Shown here piece by piece: positions 58,088 to 64,000 of a stretch of 64,000 nucleotides of DNA (within the stretch, counting starts at the first letter, position 1; each line of letters starts with the position of its first letter). The stretch spans positions 8,680,001-8,744,000 of the forward strand of contig NC_060025.1 in the NCBI RefSeq assembly GCF_021134715.1, in the 5' to 3' direction. The translations under genes were made by a program, and so were the position numbers. This DNA comes from Daphnia pulex (Eukaryota > Arthropoda > Branchiopoda > Diplostraca > Daphniidae). A model generated the notes under the pieces. The model ran no database searches. It was not told where the DNA came from and saw only the letters and a list, made by a program, of their open reading frames with translations.

Positions 58088-60163
58088 TTATTGACAGATT
58101 TTAGTGTGGGATGACAAATCAATCTCATGTGACAAAGGTGTGATGCTAACGTCGAAACGTTCTTGAACGTCATTTAAAACTTTAACGTCCTTCTCATCAG
58201 TTACAATTGTGATTCCCAAACCCTATTTATCAATCAAATTAAAATAGTGAAAAGACAGTCAGAGGAAAATGAGCTTACTTGAGTTCCAAAACGACCAGCG
58301 TAAGCGACCCGATCCAGGTACCTGTCTGAGTTTTCAGGCATGTCGTAGTTGAAAACGATATTGACACGTTCAATGGCCATGCCACGACCGACCCAATGTG
58401 TAGCTACCAAAATTCGCTGATAATAAAAAAAGAGAAATAGAAAATGAAAACTAAAATACAATTGATTTCATTTAAACTAGCATACCTCTTTAGAGTCGTT
58501 GAACTGTTGGTAGCGCGACAGACGTTCTGCCTCAGTCATGCTAAAGTGAATGGCGATGGCAGGCAAGTTTTGCTCGCCTAGCGACTCGCAGAGCGCCATA
58601 CAACGCGCAATGGATCTCACGAAGATAACGACCTATCCGTGGGAAATGGTGAATCATTTGCGGCAACACTCAAATACAATAAGTTCAGCTAACCTGGTTA
58701 AACTCTAGTACGCCGAGTAGCTCAAATAATTTTCCGTTCTTCTCGTCGTCCTTTAGTTTGACGTAGTGCTGCTGGACACCGCGAAGAGTGAGTTTGGACT
58801 CGATGTCGTCAACGTCCACTTCAGTTGGCTGCATCCAAGATCATATTTTGTTAAACACAAGAGGCGCTACATGCAAGGTTGTTTGGAGAATTGGGGAGGA
58901 ATAAGAGCAAAAATCAACCCTCGGCTCCCTCCAGCAAAATGTTTGAGATGCTCATGTGGTGGTCGTGTTGCTTTATTGACCGGAGTGTGAAAGGGCTTAT
59001 TACATCTTGCATAAACTTTTGGCAGACAGGACGGATCTCCTTGTTCAGTGTGGCGCTGAATATCATCACTTGTTTTTCACGAGGTGTGTTGCTGAAAATC
59101 TCTTGTACATCTCGAAGCATGTCTTGATGAAAAAATATGAATTAATACTACATTTCAAGTTGAATAAATAACACATTAGTTAAACGGTTTACATGTATCT
59201 TGAAGCATTTTGTCGCATTCGTCAAGAACAAAGTGCTTGAGTGTGCAGAGGTTTAGTCTCTTCGTGCGGAGCAGCGTCGTTAAACGACCAGGGGTTCCAA
59301 CCACAATGTGAGGGCAATTTGTTTTCAAAGCTTCCTCATCTTTGCGAATATTCACACCACCAACGAATACACCAACCTAAAATAATTTCAATTCAAGTAA
59401 TATTTTACAGAATTCATGTAACAAGTTCTTTACCTTGATGATGGTAGTCATGTGCTTGGACAAACATTCATATGCATTGTAGATCTGGATTGCTAGCTCT
59501 CGAGAATGGCAAACAACAAGAACATAAACCTGATTTTCCACCGTCTCCAATTGTTGAAGAGTTGCCAATACAAAAACAGTAGTCTTACCCGTACTGGATT
59601 TGGCTCGACACAACACATCCATTCCCAAAACAGCCTGAGGAAGACACTCACGCTGAACTGTAAGACATTAAAGAGTTGAGTTAGATTTCTAAGAAGAATA
59701 TCTTAACCCAAAAACAAGCATATCAAAAGTCTGGAGCTCAACTGCTCAAGAACAAATTGCCATCAAGCAAGTGAGTTCTCTCTTTCTCTGTTCCTGGTGT
59801 TCAGCATTCAGCCCAAGACCACATGTTGGCACGGTACAGAAATATGCCCCAGGTTATAGCATCTAGCATTACTACTACAATTTTATGTTGAAGATTGTTG
59901 AAAAAAAAATTGCTAGTAATGAACAATGCAAGGGTACTTGTAAAAATGAAATAAAAAATAGTACCTTCAGAAAGATGTTCAAAGCCACAGTCAACGATAG
60001 CTCTCAAAATTTCCGGCTTGAACTCAATATCTTGAAAACGAGAGCTATGAATGGATATGCCTTTAACTTCCTCCTTTGATGGAGCATCTCCACTTCCTTC
60101 GGTGGCTACTTGTTCCGTCGCCTCCTCATCTTCGTAAACCAAAGGATCTTCATTGTCTGCCAT
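58088..60163 (-). CDS. UAP56/DDX39B-like DEAD-box helicase paralogue (8 exons, 426 aa)
   Basis: Exons (minus): 60163-59965, 59657-59434, 59376-59193, 59122-59004, 58828-58694, 58632-58486, 58416-58279 and 58222-58088, in phase, 427 codons with stop, the normal length for UAP56 (TREX mRNA-export helicase). Recognisable motifs: [17 protein letters not shown] (Q region), DECD, SAT, VGTPGR and VVIFV. Changes at conserved positions: motif I is AKSSTGKTT (GKT kept, preceding Gly lost), motif [10 protein letters not shown] (Asp to Ala), motif [12 protein letters not shown] (His to Asp and one Arg to Tyr). The gene keeps introns, so it is not a retrocopy. The stop overlaps AATAAA. Reduced ATPase activity or early decay is inferred. 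Confidence 0.85.
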
Positions 60164-60264
60164 GCTTGAAATAATGGGATCCTAGCAGGATGACGGATTC
60201 CCATGAGTAACTTCGTCCATAAGTAAAACAAAAATCGTTTCTGCCACACTGCGATCACGAGACG

Positions 60265-60465
60265 AATGAAGCAGACGACAGATAAAATGAGATTTCAAAA
60301 AGCAGTACGAAAATCCTCTACTAGGTGGCTGACTGCCTAGAAAAATAAGAATGTTTTTTTAGAAATCAAAATGATCAAATTCGTACAGTTCAAGGGAGGG
60401 GCTTGTCCTGCGATAAATGGAATGCAGGAAAGCATTTTTACCATGTGTTGACCAATAAAGGGATG
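60265..60465 (-). repeat. Promoter-like shared segment upstream of right helicase copy
   Basis: Counterpart of 41505-41720, about 90% alike by eye with small indels. It is less similar than the arm body, marking the outer edge of the homogenised zone. Confidence 0.5.
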
Positions 60466-60500
60466 ATGACAGAATTGTGTTGGCACGACCACGCTGTTTT

Positions 60501-61110
60501 TTTTGTTTCCACATTACTGTCAATCACCATTTGAGTCTGTAAGTACACGAAAAATAAATCAGAGGTGTAGAAGTGAATTGAGGAATTCCACTAAACTACA
60601 CATACAATTTATTTTCGCTACAAAAAAATATTACCGATTTGCATAAGTCCTAAAAATCTTGTGGTAGTACCCCAAGATATATTTGAAGATTGTTTGATGT
60701 TAAAATTCCATACGGTACGCGAGTGGGTCAACAATGGAGTGAAAACAATTTCGAAGAACTAAATAATTTTTTTCTCCACCGAACCTTGGTGAAACACATT
60801 GGCGAAAACTTGGCTACCTTCTTCTTTCAATTCAATTTCAAATATAGAATATTTAAAAAGTTTTCTTTAGAGGAGGCCAAACCTTTCCAGTTTTATTCTG
60901 AAATTCTTCGGTGTGATTTGGTAATAATATTCTTCAGATCTTACAATGTCAACCAAATGAAATACAAGAGCAGCAGAATTTCAAAATTGATAGATTCAAG
61001 TTATGTTATTTTAAGACAGGTGTTAGTTAAGTTATCATCGTAAGTACCACATGACAGTTTTAAATAAAATGAACATCACGATGGAATTTCATTTGGAAAA
61101 TTTAATTTAG
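60501..61110. other. AT-rich intergenic stretch
   Basis: No homology was seen. The one longer open frame here starts from TTG rather than ATG and is AT-driven, so it is not called. Confidence 0.5.
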
Positions 61111-62000
61111 TCAGTGCAGTTTACCGGGAATGTGGCAAGAGCAGGCCGATGGCAACTTGTAGATGTCGATGAAGATTCCCTTCTGGGGATCGCAAGGATC
61201 GAAGGAAAGCATCCGCTGGTAAACATATTTTTGCAGACATTTGCTGCCGAAACAAGGGGCCAAGGTGCGACAAGATGCACCGGGGAACAAACAAGTTTCG
61301 ACGCGTTGAGTCTGGGTGTATCCGGGCCAGGCGTTTTCTTGGACGATGACCCGCCATTCTCCATCGACATTCACTGCTCGGAGTGGGCGAGCATAAACAA
61401 CGTCGCTAGGGCAGATGTATCCCTCGTCACCAGACCAGTGGCCCTTCTCGAAGAATTTCCCTTTGTAGTTGGAGTAGTCGAAGTGCGTCTCAGCCAAAGA
61501 GGTCAGTCCATCGACCAAATTATCGGCCGACTGATCGGCAAAATCGGCGTATTTCTTCAACACCAATGGGTCGTAATCGATGGCATACTGAATCGAAATC
61601 AATAAGACAAAAGTAAATAAAACAGTTTGAGAGGTGAGTCAAAGTGAGGATTAAACTTACCTTGACTTCTTTCTCTGGGTATTCGGTGTCTTTCAGACAA
61701 AAAGTTTCAGTGCCGGTTTTGGCGCAGGTTGGTGCCTTTCGCGGGTTGCAGTAATTGTTGTACTTCTGGCCATAAGCTGCTGGATAGGCTGGTTTGGGAT
61801 ATTGTTGGGGCTCAGCAGCTGCCTCTGGATCGGCAAACACTCCAGCAAGCAAGATGGCACTGATGCATAACTGTAAATATTTAAAAATTGTGAAATTAGG
61901 ATGACGTTTAAAGAGGTTGATCAACATTCGATTGTAGAATTAATGAATCGCAAATGGTTTTGTTTGCGATAAAACTATTACTTACTATAACAGTTTTCAT
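61111..62000 (-). CDS. Spätzle-like cystine-knot ligand A (3 exons, 233 aa)
   Basis: Exons (minus) 62000-61986, 61870-61661 and 61587-61111 join in phase. The start MKTVI joins LCISAILLAGVFA across the first intron to make a signal peptide. A propeptide with CAKTGTETFCLKDTEYP follows, then the C-terminal knot from CPSDVVYARPLRAVNVDGEW to CSCHIPGKLH. This is the Spätzle/neurotrophin-fold family, secreted Toll-receptor ligands. The knot region holds eight cysteines, one (FDPCDPQ) more than its neighbour. No clear dibasic cleavage site precedes the knot. The gene is head-to-head with ligand B. It is transcribed away from the shared region. Confidence 0.88.
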
Positions 62001-62068
62001 TTCGATTGTGCTTTTCGTGAATGCAACTGAGTGAATTAACAAGCTGTACTGTTGATTATCAGTTGCAA

Positions 62069-62106
62069 ACTGATGCAGATTAGTCAAAGGACGAGGGTTT
62101 TTTATA
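62069..62106 (-). promoter_or_regulatory. TATA/Inr of Spätzle-like gene A
   Basis: On the minus strand TATAAAAAAC reads from 62106, and TCAGT reads from 62073. Spacing to the A is about 35 bp, slightly long. The leader to the start codon at 62000 is ~70 nt. Confidence 0.5.
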
Positions 62107-62493
62107 CGTCTCCACCAATTCAGTAAAAAATGCCCTCAATTGCATTCAGACGGTCGAGTTTACTTATTTCGACTTATTTTCAGTTTCACTCGTGGTAAAC
62201 CTATTCTCACCTGAACGAACTCACTTTCCTTTATATTTCGAATGGAAGCTGCAATTGTCATTGAAAGCAACTCAATTACCACAACAGCTCTACAGCAACT
62301 AGTTGATTTCGCGTCACAGTTATAACCACACTGAATAATTTGAATTACTCCATCAGCATTGCATAAGGGAACATTTAAATTGGTTTAGGTAAATTGCGGT
62401 TCACCTCATTTCTACCTACGGTGCGTAAATAGAGATGGTTAGCCAATCAGAACGGAAAGGGTGCAACATACGAAGCAGTGAAGACACAATTGG

Positions 62494-62530
62494 TATAAAA
62501 AGATTGCCTGGTTTGTTTTTTTAATCAGTC
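62494..62530 (+). promoter_or_regulatory. TATA/Inr of Spätzle-like gene B
   Basis: TATAAAA at 62494-62500 is followed by TCAGTC at 62525-62530, with the start A at 62527, 33 bp from the first T. The leader is 58 nt. This is the clearest core promoter in the window. Confidence 0.7.
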
Positions 62531-62584
62531 GTGTTCTGAGCAGATAACTGAAAACAAATAAAATATTTAACACTGGCTAACAGA

Positions 62585-63312
62585 ATGTCCATCAAACTGA
62601 CTGTAAGTTGTTTGGTTTTGGTTTCTGATTGTTTTTAATCGAGAAATATTATTCGGGTGTTAATGTTTTCTGAAAAATAGCGCCTACGAATGAGTAATCT
62701 TTTTTTAAAACCCAGATTATTGCTTCGCTGATGGTGATTGGCGTTTTCTCCGATCCTGAGCCCAGCCACTACAAAGCTCCTCTTCCCTACGGTGCCCAGC
62801 CAAAGTACGTCGAGATTCCGCACTGCGCTAAAAACACGACCAAGTCCTGGTGCCTGGAAGACTCTGAATATCCCCAACATGAAGTGCAACAAGCCCTGGA
62901 CCAACACTACCAGGCAGTAGTCGCTTTCTACAAGGACAAACTGGCCAACACTGAGAATTCAGTCGACGAATTGGACAAGTTAAACGACGAGGTTTACCTT
63001 TGCCCAAGTTCCACCGATTACGTCCGTCCTTTCCGGGCCATCAACGTCGACGGCAATTGGCGCACCATCGTCAACGGCGTCGAGTCTTACGGCATCAAGT
63101 ACACGCAAACCGCTCGAATTGAAGAATGCGACGTGGTCGTGGGAACCACTTGCCCCTTGGTCCCGTCCTGCTACGAGTCCAAATGCGTCCAGAAAAATAT
63201 TTTCCATCGCTTCTTGGTCTACAACCCAAAAGACTACACCTTCCCTTTCGCCATTGAAAAATTCAAGTTGCCAGGATCGTGCGGATGCGTAGTTGGAGCT
63301 TTTCATCTTTAA
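62585..63312 (+). CDS. Spätzle-like cystine-knot ligand B (2 exons, 204 aa)
   Basis: Exon 62585-62602 (MSIKLT) and exon 62716-63312 join in phase; the join completes the signal peptide LTIIASLMVIGVFS. The propeptide carries CAKNTTKSWCLEDSEYP, parallel to ligand A. The knot runs from LCPSSTDYVRPFRAINVDG to GSCGCVVGAFHL, with seven cysteines, the usual Spätzle count. It shares the fold and the short first exon with ligand A, so the two are likely paralogues from an inverted duplication. Secreted; presumed Toll-family ligand by homology. Confidence 0.88.
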
Positions 63313-63341
63313 AGTTTAAATTATGACTCCATAAATAACAC

Positions 63342-63347
63342 AATAAA
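63342..63347 (+). terminator. Poly(A) signal of Spätzle-like gene B
   Basis: AATAAATAAA, 30 nt after the stop, gives a very short 3'UTR. Confidence 0.55.
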
Positions 63348-63352
63348 TAAAA

Positions 63353-64000
63353 TGGATATTTGCGACATAATTTGGATTCCAAATCACTTTTTTTACGGCG
63401 TTGTGGATAAAATGCAAGGCCCTAACAGTTCAGACGTAAGAGATATTGATCAAGTAATAAATAAGGTTCTATGGTAAAGATTTGAATCGAATATATATTA
63501 CGAGAATGCCTGATGAGAATCTGGCAATAGAAACTGCAGTTTCTTCAAGTACAGATTATAAAACCGTCAAATTACTATCCTGGTACTGTTGATGATGTAA
63601 AAACAAGTAGAAATGCTAGCAATACGACAGTAGCTTTATATGATAACAACGAATATCAATAGTCATCCTGGTGATCAACAGAGCTCATTCTTCATTAAGC
63701 CTTACAAAAATGGGCGGTAAAAACCACAGGTGCACAGAAGAAAAAAAGCACTGCTTTTGTTATTTCAGGCGTGGAACCCACAATTGTTTCATGATTTTTT
63801 GACATTGTACGTAGCATAAGATTTAATGAGCACTACGTCATTCGGACGAAAGGTTGACAACTGATAGACAGATATGGTAGGTAACTAACGAATTGTTACA
63901 TACCTTATGCTAAATGATGTCCAATGGGCTGCAAGTAGCCTTCATCCTTTAATGGAATCTTCAAGGAACCAATGTTATTAAGCACTGGAAGCAAAAAAAA
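63353..64000. other. Right end, nothing recognised
   Basis: AT-rich sequence without a supportable frame, RNA or repeat. Confidence 0.5.

Larger units (their letters stand above)
50904..60500 (-). repeat. Giant inverted repeat, right arm
   Basis: Mirror of 41455-50868. Differences from the left arm include one extra 24-bp coding-repeat unit, an ~145-bp insertion at about 51518-51663, ~24 bp more of small indels in the central zone, and an intact rather than frameshifted helicase exon 1. Confidence 0.93.
62001..62584. promoter_or_regulatory. Divergent 584-bp intergenic region of the Spätzle-like pair
   Basis: The start codons of the two ligand genes are 584 bp apart on opposite strands, each with its own TATA/Inr near the gene. 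The middle may hold shared enhancer elements. No specific NF-kB-type site was confirmed by eye. Confidence 0.5.

Noticed and set aside
60690..61043. 117-codon AT-rich frame
   Set aside because: It has no ATG at its start (TTG), AT-driven composition and no homology.

Overview
The window reads as arthropod nuclear DNA. A branchiopod crustacean of the Daphnia type is the best guess, although the sequence alone does not name the species. The clues are many 60-80 bp introns, TATA plus TCAGT-type initiators, Spätzle-type cystine-knot genes, a wing-blister-type laminin alpha, and tyrosine-rich secreted-protein genes. Nearly every coding call below is a spliced model that I built by joining open frames at GT/AG sites and checking that phase and family alignment continue.

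Layout. 1-2.9 kb is a decayed tandem-repeat block bounded by direct copies of a structured ~83-nt motif. 2.9-10.4 kb is microsatellite-rich DNA with no supportable gene. 10.4-15.4 kb (+) is a five-exon TNF-receptor-type membrane protein (410 aa). 19.1-38.3 kb (+) is a complete 25-exon laminin alpha chain of the alpha-1/2 (wing blister) type, 3318 aa: signal peptide, LN, LE repeats, two L4 domains, coiled coil and five LG domains. Inside its 2.2-kb tenth intron is a TATA/Inr promoter followed by a signal-peptide exon. The phase of that exon allows in-frame splicing into the middle of laminin, predicting a short LN-less isoform of about 2349 aa. 38.9-40.7 kb (+) is a four-exon leucine-rich-repeat protein.

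41.46-60.5 kb is a giant inverted repeat (two ~9.5-kb arms, centre near 50,886). Each arm carries a copy of a diverged UAP56/DDX39B-like DEAD-box helicase gene (right copy open, left copy frameshifted), a decayed cluster of tyrosine-rich secreted-protein genes with a 24-bp coding minisatellite (8 versus 9 copies), a piggyBac-like MITE and a second MITE. Identity between the arms is a mosaic: moderate at the outer edge, nearly complete through the body, and abruptly low in the central ~1.2 kb. This suggests recent homogenisation by gene conversion on top of an older inverted duplication.

61.1-63.3 kb holds a head-to-head pair of Spätzle-like ligand genes sharing a 584-bp intergenic region with a TATA/Inr promoter on each side. 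The last 0.7 kb shows nothing I can support.

Themes. The laminin, TNFR and Spätzle-like genes are extracellular or signalling genes with ordinary structures. The most unusual features are the self-homogenising palindrome, the predicted internal laminin promoter, and a ~150-200-bp promoter-like segment found in related form upstream of the LRR gene and at both ends of the helicase gene in each palindrome arm.
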